A DNA stretch of 45,285 nucleotides from Calditrichia bacterium (GTDB taxonomy: Bacteria; Calditrichota; Calditrichia; RBG-13-44-9; J075): positions 105,653 to 150,937 of the forward strand of contig JANQRS010000026.1 in the NCBI GenBank assembly GCA_028284445.1. Reading direction: 5' to 3'. Below, one piece after another: positions 24,733 to 32,711 of this stretch. The notes under the pieces are model-generated. The model was not told the DNA's origin. It made no database searches and saw only the letters and a list, made by a program, of their open reading frames with translations. Position 1 is the first letter of the stretch, and each line of letters starts with the position of its first letter. A program made the translations under genes and the position numbers.

Positions 24733-25720
24733 TCCCCAGGTTTGGGAATCATCGTTGGGTATCGGTGACTTAAAGGATATCCAGATCACCAATACCATCA
24801 CCCGTCCATATTCACATGTTGTCCGTTGTGAAGTAAGTGGCAACCAGGGGCAAGAGAACGTTTTTGTCAAGCTGTACCGGAATCCGAAAACCAAGAATAT
24901 TGATGAATTGGAGGAAACCATACAGCGCGATTATGATCTTTTTGATCACTGGTACCGGACTTTTGAGCAGATACCGGGGCACAGCGTCGTGCGTCCGGTG
25001 TGGGTGATGCCGGCAGAACATATGCTGGCGACCAGTGAGGTTAAAGGACGGACCCTATTCGATGAGGTTATTGCCAATGGTGGATTGGTTCGTCCGGGCA
25101 AGCAGTTTGACAAACTCGTTCGGCATTTCCATAATGTCGGTACCTGGCTGCAGCATTATCAAAACCTGGCCGATCCGATTGAACGGCTTTATGATATCGA
25201 GAATTTAATCGAGTATATTCATGTTCGCCTGGGTCGTTTGACAGAACGTAAGGAAACACGCTTTCCGGAAGCCTACTGCGATAAAATCGCCGGATTTCTG
25301 GAGCGCAATAAGAACAAGCTGACTGACGAAGAACGACGGATGAGCTATACGCATAACGACTTTAATCTCAGCAACATTATGGTGGACGGCGATGCCGTTA
25401 CCGTGCTCGATTTTGGCGCTGCCAAGGAAGAGTCAATGTATCTCGATACATCCCGTTTTTACCATCAGCTATACCTGTGGTCCTTCAAGCCCAATTATCG
25501 CTTGAAGCTTGTGCAACAACTGCAGGAAGCCTATTTGGATGGCTATGGACAGCCAAAAGCGGATCAAACTTTATTGTTTCGTTGCTTTTTGATTCGTCAT
25601 ACATTAACGCATCTAATTACGGCGACGCGTTTCTGGCAAAAGTCCTTTAAAGAAAAGTTGTATAACCGTTGGGTACTGCATAAGGAACTGGCATTGCTCG
25701 ATGAGCTAATGGCAGAATGA
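24692..25720 (+). CDS. APH-family small-molecule/sugar kinase
   Basis: The 342-residue protein belongs to the aminoglycoside/choline-type phosphotransferase fold. It has the catalytic loop H221-N-D223-x4-N228 (THNDFNLSNIMVDG) and the metal motif D240-F-G (VTVLDFGAAKEES), preceded by HVVRCEVSG and VFVKLYRNPKT as nucleotide-lobe strands. I start at ATG 24692: the longer frame from 24494 reads through the flippase in another frame and gives meaningless Arg/Lys-rich sequence. The real start still overlaps the flippase by 41 bp. It may phosphorylate a sugar or amino alcohol for the repeat unit (inference). Confidence 0.83.
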   Translation: MKISEFHQKVKAIDPQVWESSLGIGDLKDIQITNTITRPYSHVVRCEVSGNQGQENVFVKLYRNPKTKNIDELEETIQRDYDLFDHWYRTFEQIPGHSVVRPVWVMPAEHMLATSEVKGRTLFDEVIANGGLVRPGKQFDKLVRHFHNVGTWLQHYQNLADPIERLYDIENLIEYIHVRLGRLTERKETRFPEAYCDKIAGFLERNKNKLTDEERRMSYTHNDFNLSNIMVDGDAVTVLDFGAAKEESMYLDTSRFYHQLYLWSFKPNYRLKLVQQLQEAYLDGYGQPKADQTLLFRCFLIRHTLTHLITATRFWQKSFKEKLYNRWVLHKELALLDELMAE

Positions 25721-25838
25721 TCATAAATATTTCAGGCCTGACGATGCGTTGCAAATCACTTTTGAAAGATAGGGTCAGCTTCATATTAGAGGCTGTTCTC
25801 AATTTCTATTCGTAAACACAATAACTGACAAGAGAACG

Positions 25839-26858
25839 ATGAGCAAAGTACGAGAAATCGGCAAGAGCGTCCTGTTTGGCGGTCTGAAGAATTTTGGTGT
25901 CTATAAGAAGAACCGCGAAAAGAATCGCGATAAGGCAATAGTTCTGACCTATCATGGTCTCATTCCCCATATTCCACCCGGACAGCAGCGCTACGAATAC
26001 CGCAACTTTGTTACCAGTGCGCAATTTGATGAGCATTTGGGATTTCTGAAAGAGCATTACCGGCCTTTGTCTGTCGAAGATTTTTATCCGGGCAGCGATG
26101 CAGACCTTGCTGGCGGTTTCCTGATTACTTTCGATGATGGCTTCCGTAACAACCTGCGCTACGCAGTGCCAATTCTTCGCAAACACGGCCTCAAGGCCTG
26201 CTTTTTTATCACCACCGGGAAAATCGGCACCAAAGAATTGCTCTGGACAGAGAAGGTGACGCTCTATGTGCTGCGGACCCGCGAAAAGCGCATTACCCTG
26301 GAATTTGATCAGAGCCGCAGCTTTGATCTGGCAACAATTCCACAGCGGGAGGAATCTTCCCGGCAAATTCGCTCTTATTTAAAAACAGTATCACCGGAAA
26401 AGGTTGCTGAGGTCGTTGAGCAGATGGAGGCGCAGATCAAAGACGTGCCGACCAGTGTTGATCACGAATTGGCGGACCGTTATATCATGATGACCTGGGA
26501 AGAGGTCAATAAGATGATCGAAGCCGGTCACACCATCGGATCACATACGCATACCCACCCGATGTTGTCGACACTGACTGCCGATCAAAGTATGCATGAG
26601 CTAAAAACCTCGCGTGACTTGATTGAAGAACATACCGGTCAGAAATGCCAGGCGATGAGCTACCCGAACGGCCAGAAAGAGAACTATTCCGATACGACGC
26701 TGCAGCAGCTGGAAGAATTGGGGTATCAATGTGCCTTTACGCAGCAGCCTTTATTTAATGATCGCCAGACAGCCCGGTTTGAATTAAAGCGGTTTAATGT
26801 GACACAGACCCTTCCGCTCTCACTCTTCGAAGCTAAATTAAGTGGATACCAGGTCTAG
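25839..26858 (+). CDS. Second polysaccharide deacetylase (NodB domain)
   Basis: The 339-residue protein has the NodB motifs LITFDDGFRNN (D99-D100), GSHTHTHPML (H236, H240) and the late MSYPNGQ segment. Between the Asp and His motifs there is an insert of roughly 85 residues (LYVLRTREKRITLEF and onward). It begins with VLTYHGLIPH, common in CE4 proteins of polysaccharide loci. There is no signal peptide. It is of a different subfamily from the deacetylase at 10192, so the two probably act on different acetyl groups. A 118-bp gap separates it from the kinase gene, with no clear promoter or terminator. Confidence 0.9.
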   Translation: MSKVREIGKSVLFGGLKNFGVYKKNREKNRDKAIVLTYHGLIPHIPPGQQRYEYRNFVTSAQFDEHLGFLKEHYRPLSVEDFYPGSDADLAGGFLITFDDGFRNNLRYAVPILRKHGLKACFFITTGKIGTKELLWTEKVTLYVLRTREKRITLEFDQSRSFDLATIPQREESSRQIRSYLKTVSPEKVAEVVEQMEAQIKDVPTSVDHELADRYIMMTWEEVNKMIEAGHTIGSHTHTHPMLSTLTADQSMHELKTSRDLIEEHTGQKCQAMSYPNGQKENYSDTTLQQLEELGYQCAFTQQPLFNDRQTARFELKRFNVTQTLPLSLFEAKLSGYQV

Positions 26859-26894
26859 AATCGAATGCCTCGCGTTTTTTGGATATAAAGATTT

Positions 26895-27929
26895 ATGAAA
26901 CTACTACTGACATGTGCTCCAGGACTGGAGCCAAGCAACAAAGCCCATCTTGTGGTGCTGGACTGGGAAAAGCGGGAAGTTATTGACTCTCTGGAAATTA
27001 CCCATGAGGTCTATAAGACCAGTCACAAAGGATTTGCCGGCGGCAGCATCGTTGATGGTAAACTGATCGTAACCGGCGAGGCGGAACTCTTTGAGTTCGG
27101 CTTGAAGCCGCTGTCGCTATTGCGGCGCACAACTCATGAAACCATGAATGATGGACATCATGTTTGCTATCATAAAGGCCATTATTATGTGGCCAATGCC
27201 GGAATGGATAGCCTGGAAGTGTTTGATGAGAACTTCAAACATGTTAAATCGATTTTGCTGTATCCGACGTTTGGATTTGACTTTGCGCATTTGAAGCGCC
27301 TGATGAGGGATGATCTGCGGCGCTGGCGTCAGAAGAAGGGTGGGGGATATCATTTCTACGACCATCTGACCAAACGCTATCCGTTCAAAAACGTATTCAA
27401 GGTGCTCAACCCGGATTTTTTCCACGGCCGCAAGAGAGATGTGCGTTTTACAGATTTTCGTCCGCATGTATTGCATCCCAATCATTGCCATTCAGTTGGC
27501 GACGACTTGTGGGTAACGCTTTGGCGGCCCGGTGTGGTAATGAATGTAGAAACCGGCGAACAAATTGCCCGCGAATTGGGCCGGCCGCATGACGGTCATC
27601 TCTTTGGCGACGAGCTGATGGTGACGGATTGCACGACCAATAAGCTTTTCCGTTATAAAATGGAAATGAACGGTCATGTTAAGGCAAAAGGCCAGCGCGA
27701 CGTGAAGGTGGTCACGGACACCCTCGAGGGTGGATTCCTGCGAGGCTGCACCGCTTCGGATGATACGGTATATGTTGGCTTAACCGCACGCCGCAAAACA
27801 GAGAAATACAAGCATGCCCGGGTGGTTGCCCTGGAGCGTAAAGGTTTGAATGTGGTAGACGATTGGGAATTGCCACATGATTTTGGCAAGCAAATCTATA
27901 GTGTTATTGACGTAAGTGAAGTGTACTAG
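26895..27929 (+). CDS. Cytoplasmic beta-propeller-like protein, unknown function
   Basis: The 344-residue protein has repeated strand patterns of a beta-propeller (HLVVLDWEKREVIDSLE, GSIVDGKLIVTGEAELFEF, HYYVANAGMDSLEVFDENF, DELMVTDCTTNKLFRY, ARVVALERKG). It is rich in clustered His: GHHVCYHKGHYY, HPNHCHSVGDDLW and RPHDGHLFGD, which might bind a metal. It has no signal peptide or membrane segment. It lies 36 nt after the deacetylase and its stop lies in the leader of the next gene, so it is part of the operon. I do not recognise a family with known activity; a sugar-nucleotide or lipid-linked-unit enzyme is possible. Confidence 0.7.
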   Translation: MKLLLTCAPGLEPSNKAHLVVLDWEKREVIDSLEITHEVYKTSHKGFAGGSIVDGKLIVTGEAELFEFGLKPLSLLRRTTHETMNDGHHVCYHKGHYYVANAGMDSLEVFDENFKHVKSILLYPTFGFDFAHLKRLMRDDLRRWRQKKGGGYHFYDHLTKRYPFKNVFKVLNPDFFHGRKRDVRFTDFRPHVLHPNHCHSVGDDLWVTLWRPGVVMNVETGEQIARELGRPHDGHLFGDELMVTDCTTNKLFRYKMEMNGHVKAKGQRDVKVVTDTLEGGFLRGCTASDDTVYVGLTARRKTEKYKHARVVALERKGLNVVDDWELPHDFGKQIYSVIDVSEVY

Positions 27930-27940
27930 GTAAAGAAAAG

Positions 27941-27955
27941 AGGAGACGGGCCATT
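27941..27955 (+). promoter_or_regulatory. Strong Shine-Dalgarno followed by an apparent AUU start (O-ligase)
   Basis: AGGAG (27941-27945) is followed after 7 nt by ATT at 27953-27955. Starting there restores a full first membrane helix. The first in-frame ATG (27998) has no ribosome binding site and would cut that helix. Confidence 0.5.
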
Positions 27956-29281
27956 ACCACTTACTTCTTTGGCGGTATACTGCTTATTGGGCTGGGTATG
28001 ACCCTGACCCATCCGGTATACGGCATCATGACCTATATATTCGAATGGCATAATCACCCGCCATATTGGTGGTGGGGAGATAGCTTTCCCGATTCGATTC
28101 GCTGGTCCCTTATGATTGCGGTCATCACGCTTGGCAGCGTGATGATTAATAAGAGCAAGCTGAAGCCACTGGAGAACCCGGATTATAAGATTATGATCTG
28201 GCTGGTCCTCTTTGCGGTAAATGCCCTGTTTGTCAGTATGGCTTTTGCCATCGTGCCGGGCGACAGCATGGACAAATTTGACAGTATCTATAAAATGGTC
28301 ATCAACTTTTTTCTGATGATCTATATTATTCGCCGCCCGGAACACTATCGATGGATCATTCTGGTATTGCTAATTGGGGTGGCCAATTTTGGGCGAGTCG
28401 CCTGGGAAAGCGGCTCTAACCGTGATTTGGGGATTATGGCGCCGAATGCAACCGGTGGAAACCCGATTGCTACCCACGTCATGGTGTCGCTGCCCTTCTT
28501 TGCCATTTATTTTCTTCGCGGTAAACGCTGGTTGAAGGTTTTTACAGCAGGGGCTTTGCCTTTTGCATTAAACCTGATCATTCTTGAAAATAGCCGCGCT
28601 GCGACCATGGGCCTGGTTGCCATGGGTGGATTGGCACCACTCCTAATCAAGGGGCGTACTCGCTGGACAGTCATCCTGGGACTTGTCGTCGGTGGGTTAT
28701 TGATATTTACCCTGGCGAATGATCAGTTCTTTGAACAGCAGGCGACAACTGCAGGAGGGTTTGAGGCGGATAATTCCGCCAACACTCGAAAGTTTCTTTG
28801 GGCGGGTGCCTGGAATGTGATGAAGGACTATCCCCTCGGGGTAGGTGGTGAAGGCTTTGAAATTCATTTTTTCGACTATGTGCCGGAATTGGCGGCAAGA
28901 GGCTCCAAAGACGGTGGCGGAAAGACCGTACACAATACCTTCCTGAACGTGGGTACAGAGTGGGGATTCCTGGGGCTGTTCTTCTACCTGGCTTTCTTAT
29001 GGACGGCCTGGAGTTTTCTGAGACAGGTGAAGGAGCGATCCAAACTGTCGCCCTCATTGAACTTCTATTATTTTGAAGCCGTCGCCGTTCAGTTGGGTTT
29101 TATTGGCATGCAAGTTGGTGGATTGACTCACAATCGCCAATATTCGGAAATGGTGTTTTGGCTCTGTGCCTTTGCCGTGATGTTATACAATATGCAATCG
29201 ACCGAAATTGAATATATGCGCCGTGGTGATATCAAGGCCCTGGCATCTTTCAATAAGCCCGATCCGGAGAAGGAAATTTAG
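27953..29281 (+). CDS. O-antigen ligase / Wzy-like polymerase (apparent AUU start)
   Basis: From the ATT the protein has 442 residues and begins (M)TTYFFGGILLIGLGMTLTHP, a complete first helix. About 11 membrane helices follow, with a large periplasmic loop containing NTRKFLWAGAWNVMKDYPLGVGGEGF and KTVHNTFLNVGTEWGFLG, the Wzy_C/WaaL signature region. The N-terminal half is like the O-ligases of exosortase-A loci (TIGR03097, DUF5935-like, from memory). It would polymerise or ligate undecaprenyl-linked units. If only standard starts are allowed, the gene begins at ATG 27998 (427 residues). It lies 23 nt after the propeller gene and 9 nt before palindrome R4. Confidence 0.85.
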   Translation: MTTYFFGGILLIGLGMTLTHPVYGIMTYIFEWHNHPPYWWWGDSFPDSIRWSLMIAVITLGSVMINKSKLKPLENPDYKIMIWLVLFAVNALFVSMAFAIVPGDSMDKFDSIYKMVINFFLMIYIIRRPEHYRWIILVLLIGVANFGRVAWESGSNRDLGIMAPNATGGNPIATHVMVSLPFFAIYFLRGKRWLKVFTAGALPFALNLIILENSRAATMGLVAMGGLAPLLIKGRTRWTVILGLVVGGLLIFTLANDQFFEQQATTAGGFEADNSANTRKFLWAGAWNVMKDYPLGVGGEGFEIHFFDYVPELAARGSKDGGGKTVHNTFLNVGTEWGFLGLFFYLAFLWTAWSFLRQVKERSKLSPSLNFYYFEAVAVQLGFIGMQVGGLTHNRQYSEMVFWLCAFAVMLYNMQSTEIEYMRRGDIKALASFNKPDPEKEI

Positions 29282-29290
29282 CGATTTACT

Positions 29291-29336
29291 CACATCCCCC
29301 TGTGTCCCCCTTCGAAGGGGGATCCAGGGGGATGTG
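29291..29336. repeat. TTCGAA palindromic repeat, copy R4
   Basis: A 46-bp imperfect palindrome (CACATCCCCCTGTGTCCCCC, TTCGAA, then GGGGGATCCAGGGGGATGTG). It starts 9 nt after the O-ligase stop, the same spacing as R2. Confidence 0.9.
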
Positions 29337-29433
29337 GACAGAGCAGTTTTTAAGAACCTTAACGCTTCTGAATGGAAGAACGATAATAAGAATGGATAAA
29401 GATACGACGATCGCAATTTTTTGCGGAGGATAA

Positions 29434-30327
29434 ATGATCAAATTAGTATATGTAATGGGAACCAGCCACTCGGGATCGACATTGCTGGCTTTCCTTTTAA
29501 ATTCACACCCCGAGATGGTTAGCATCGGGGAAACCTCTCCCAGCCTGAAGCGAAATAAGGACAGGCATCTGTTACCGTGCTCTTGCGGTGATCTTATCGG
29601 TGAATGCAAGTTCTGGAATCAAGTATTTGATGATGTCACTGCCCAGGGAATTCCCTTTACCCCCACCAACTGGGCGATTTCCTTTAGCAAAACACGCATG
29701 ATGCGCAACCTGTTTTATCGCTCGCACGCTAATCCGGTAAAGGAAGGCCTGCGCCGTGCTGCCATGCCGCTTCAGGCATCGCATATTAAGAAGATGCGCC
29801 GCGCCAATATCCTTGGTGTTGAAGCAATTTTAAAAGCCAGCGGTAAATCCGTGTTTGCAGATGCTTCCAAATCTGCCAATCGTCTGGAGCTGCTGCTGCA
29901 GATCCCGGAATTTGATGTCCGTGTGATCTGGCTGGTGCGCGATCCGCGCGCTTTTGTTTCCTCTCTTCGCCGCCGCGGCTTCGACCTCGAAGGCTCTGCA
30001 GAGCGCTGGAACAAGACTATGAAAGTGATGGAGCGCGTTTATGATCGTCCACCGCATGACAACAAAATGATTTTGAAATATGAAGATCTTTGCGCCGATC
30101 ACAAAAAAGTCATGAATGATGTGTATGATTTTATCGGACTGGATGAGTTTGAGGTGCCGGATGATTATAAATCGCCGGAGCATCACATCATCGGTCACAA
30201 AAGCCGTCTGAACCCGGCCCGTCCGGTTCAGAATAAAGAAACCTGGCGTGAAAAACTAACAACGGAAGAACAGGAGATGGCCTTACGCCTGGCCGGACCG
30301 AAAGCGGCCGAACTTGGCTACGTGTAA
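29434..30327 (+). CDS. PAPS-dependent sulfotransferase 1
   Basis: The 297-residue protein has the sulfotransferase 5'-phosphosulfate loop GTSHSGSTLL (residues 9-18) and the 3'-phosphate-binding region VIWLVRDPRAFVSSLRRRG with its conserved Arg and Ser. Later segments (MILKYEDLCADHKKVMNDVYDFIGLD) also follow the family. It would transfer sulfate from PAPS to a hydroxyl or amine of the polymer unit in the cytoplasm. A Cys pair (LLPCSCGD) is typical of one bacterial subgroup. GGAGG stands just before the ATG. It differs clearly from the second sulfotransferase at 30413, so the two probably have different acceptor positions. Confidence 0.9.
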   Translation: MIKLVYVMGTSHSGSTLLAFLLNSHPEMVSIGETSPSLKRNKDRHLLPCSCGDLIGECKFWNQVFDDVTAQGIPFTPTNWAISFSKTRMMRNLFYRSHANPVKEGLRRAAMPLQASHIKKMRRANILGVEAILKASGKSVFADASKSANRLELLLQIPEFDVRVIWLVRDPRAFVSSLRRRGFDLEGSAERWNKTMKVMERVYDRPPHDNKMILKYEDLCADHKKVMNDVYDFIGLDEFEVPDDYKSPEHHIIGHKSRLNPARPVQNKETWREKLTTEEQEMALRLAGPKAAELGYV

Positions 30328-30412
30328 CAGCCAATTCCGTTGAAAGACAGTTCTTTACGCTAAGTAGGCATGCTGCTTTGTCGGTAATGCCTTAACCAAG
30401 AGGATAGATATA

Positions 30413-31396
30413 ATGGAACGAAAGTACGATCCGATTTTTTTGGTCGGTTCACCCCGCTCAGGTACCACTTTCACCACTCGCGTTATTAATGAATTTCTGG
30501 ATATTCATATGGCGCGTGACAAAGGCGTTATTCTACGCTTTCACGAGTTGCTGCCGAATTACGGCGATCTGAAGGTTGAAGCAAATCGTCGCAAGCTGGT
30601 GGATGATTTGTTTGCCGATTACTTCTTTGAAAATCGCATTTTACAGCGCGGTTTGGATATTACCAAGGAGCAGGTGTTTGCTGAGCTGCCGGAATTTGAT
30701 TATGGCACTTTGATTGAGTACCTCTTCGCCCATATGGCAAAATGCCAGGGAAAAACTCGCTGGGCAAATAAATATCCGTCTTATTCGCTGCACATTGATG
30801 AGATGTCAGCCATTTTCCCGACCGCCAAGTTCCTGCACATTATTCGTGATGGACGGGATGTGGTATGGTCGATGCGCAATACCTCTCCGACTGCTGTTGA
30901 GAAAAATTGGTATTATGCCGGTAAAGATTGGCGGCATCATGTTTTGGAAGGCCGTCGTGCCGGACAAAAACTCGGCGACCAGCGCTACATGGAAATGCGC
31001 TATGAAGAACTGCTGCAAACACCGGAAGATGTGATGCCGCGGATCATGAACTTCTTCGGCCGCGAAGAGGGCGACGAAGCGATTCTTGAGCGCTTCAGCA
31101 CCAAAATTTATAAAATGATTAAGCCAGGCAATTTCTATAAGTGGAAGCAGCGCATGTCTGATCGCGAAAACTACATCGTCGAACAGGTTGCCGGTGATCT
31201 ACTGCAGGACCTCGGCTATGAAGTACGCAATCCGGAAGCATTTGGTAAACCCTTTAATCCGGTTGAAAAGACACTGTTCTTTTTTGATAACGTACGCAAG
31301 AAGGTGTTTTCCAGAGCCTTCACTAAAAATAAGTATATTCGCTACAATGTTCAGGAAGCCAAGACCCGCCGTCGCGCGGCGAAAGGTGTTTCCTGA
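30413..31396 (+). CDS. PAPS-dependent sulfotransferase 2
   Basis: The 327-residue protein has the P-loop-like GSPRSGTTFTTR (from G12) and the 3'-phosphate site FLHIIRDGRDVVWSMRNTS, then MRYEELLQTPEDVMPRIMNFFG. This is the Sulfotransfer_1/3 plan. The C-terminal 60 residues are basic (KKVFSRAFTKNKYIRY, KTRRRAAKG) and could lie on the membrane face. It follows sulfotransferase 1 by 85 bp; the glycosyltransferase gene follows 30 nt later. It probably sulfates a different position or sugar. Confidence 0.9.
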   Translation: MERKYDPIFLVGSPRSGTTFTTRVINEFLDIHMARDKGVILRFHELLPNYGDLKVEANRRKLVDDLFADYFFENRILQRGLDITKEQVFAELPEFDYGTLIEYLFAHMAKCQGKTRWANKYPSYSLHIDEMSAIFPTAKFLHIIRDGRDVVWSMRNTSPTAVEKNWYYAGKDWRHHVLEGRRAGQKLGDQRYMEMRYEELLQTPEDVMPRIMNFFGREEGDEAILERFSTKIYKMIKPGNFYKWKQRMSDRENYIVEQVAGDLLQDLGYEVRNPEAFGKPFNPVEKTLFFFDNVRKKVFSRAFTKNKYIRYNVQEAKTRRRAAKGVS

Positions 31397-31426
31397 TAAG
31401 CATATTTGCCAGATTGAGAAGTTATT

Positions 31427-32599
31427 ATGACTGTTAAGACTGAAACGAAAAGCACTGCGACTACGACAAAGGAGCGCATTAAAATTGCGCATCTGGTAAA
31501 TGTTCTTGGACCGGCAGGCAAAGAGCGTGGTATCCTGAAAATTGTTTCGCAGATGGATCACACGCGCTTTGATGTGCACATCATCGTCATGTCGATGATT
31601 CACTATCCGGAATTGCTGGGGCTGGAAAATTTTACGGTTATTGAGGTGACACGCGGCTTTGGTAATAGCCTGAAGAAGGTGCCAAAGCTGGCCAGCATCC
31701 TCAGTGAGCAAAAATATGATGTGATCTATACTCACTCCTGGAATACCTTGCTTGCCGGATACCTGGCAGCATTGCGGGCCAGGACACCGGTAAAGATCCA
31801 CGGTGAACACGGCACATTTGTTCGCTCGCCGCTAAAAGACAAATTGCAGAAATTTGTCTGGGGACGCTTTGACGGCATTACCGTCGTTGCCGGAGATCTG
31901 GGAAACAAGATGAAGGATATGTTCGACTACCGGAAAGACAATATCCGGGTGGTCTACAATGGTATTAATCACAAGCAGTTTTTCCCCAGCAGCGAATATC
32001 GCGAAGAATTCCGCAAGGAACATGGTCTGGAAGACTATTTTCTTGTTGGGACGATAGGCCGGCTGCATCCGGTGAAGGATCACCCAACGCTGATCCGGGC
32101 CTTTGCCCGCTTTAAGAAACGCGGTATCAAAACCAAGTTGGTTCTTTTGGCAACCGGCAAGGTGAATATTGAAAATATCTATACGGACCTTATCGCGGAA
32201 CTGGACATTAAGGATGATGTGCTGCTGTTGTATCCAACGGATAAGCCGGAACTTATCATGAATGGGCTTGATATCTTTGTTCTCAGCTCCATCAGCGAAG
32301 GCTGTTCAAATGTGATCCTGGAATCGATGGCTTGTGGTATTCCGGTCATTGCAACCCGCACCGGCGGCAACCCGGAACTGGTTCGTGAGGGAGAGAGTGG
32401 TATGTTGTTTGAAGTAGGTAATGACGAAGAGCTGGATCAACGCCTCTTTGAATTATACCAGAAGCCGGAACTGCGCGAGCAATTTTCTGAGCTTAGCAAG
32501 AAAATTATTTCTGAAGAATTTACCATCGCTCGCACAGTTGCCAACTATCAGGATCTCTATGTTGATCTTTGCGAAAAACGCATTGGTAAAACTGTCTGA
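31427..32599 (+). CDS. Glycosyltransferase family 4
   Basis: The 390-residue GT-B enzyme has the N-terminal KIAHLVNVLGPAGKERGIL acceptor domain, the hinge FLVGTIGRLHPVKDHPTLIRAF, and the donor-site motif E-x7-E in SEGCSNVILESMACGIPVIATRTGG. This is a standard GT4 retaining transferase. It would add a sugar to the lipid-linked unit on the cytoplasmic side. It ends 112 bp before the heparinase-like gene; I see no regulatory element in that gap. Confidence 0.92.
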   Translation: MTVKTETKSTATTTKERIKIAHLVNVLGPAGKERGILKIVSQMDHTRFDVHIIVMSMIHYPELLGLENFTVIEVTRGFGNSLKKVPKLASILSEQKYDVIYTHSWNTLLAGYLAALRARTPVKIHGEHGTFVRSPLKDKLQKFVWGRFDGITVVAGDLGNKMKDMFDYRKDNIRVVYNGINHKQFFPSSEYREEFRKEHGLEDYFLVGTIGRLHPVKDHPTLIRAFARFKKRGIKTKLVLLATGKVNIENIYTDLIAELDIKDDVLLLYPTDKPELIMNGLDIFVLSSISEGCSNVILESMACGIPVIATRTGGNPELVREGESGMLFEVGNDEELDQRLFELYQKPELREQFSELSKKIISEEFTIARTVANYQDLYVDLCEKRIGKTV

Positions 32600-32711
32600 T
32601 TGACTGTTCATCCTTTCTCTTATCCTTGAAAATATCATACATATGTAGATTGTCCGGTCATTGCCCAACCGGGGACTGACCCGATAATCCATTTAACCGA
32701 TTGAGATTGTT

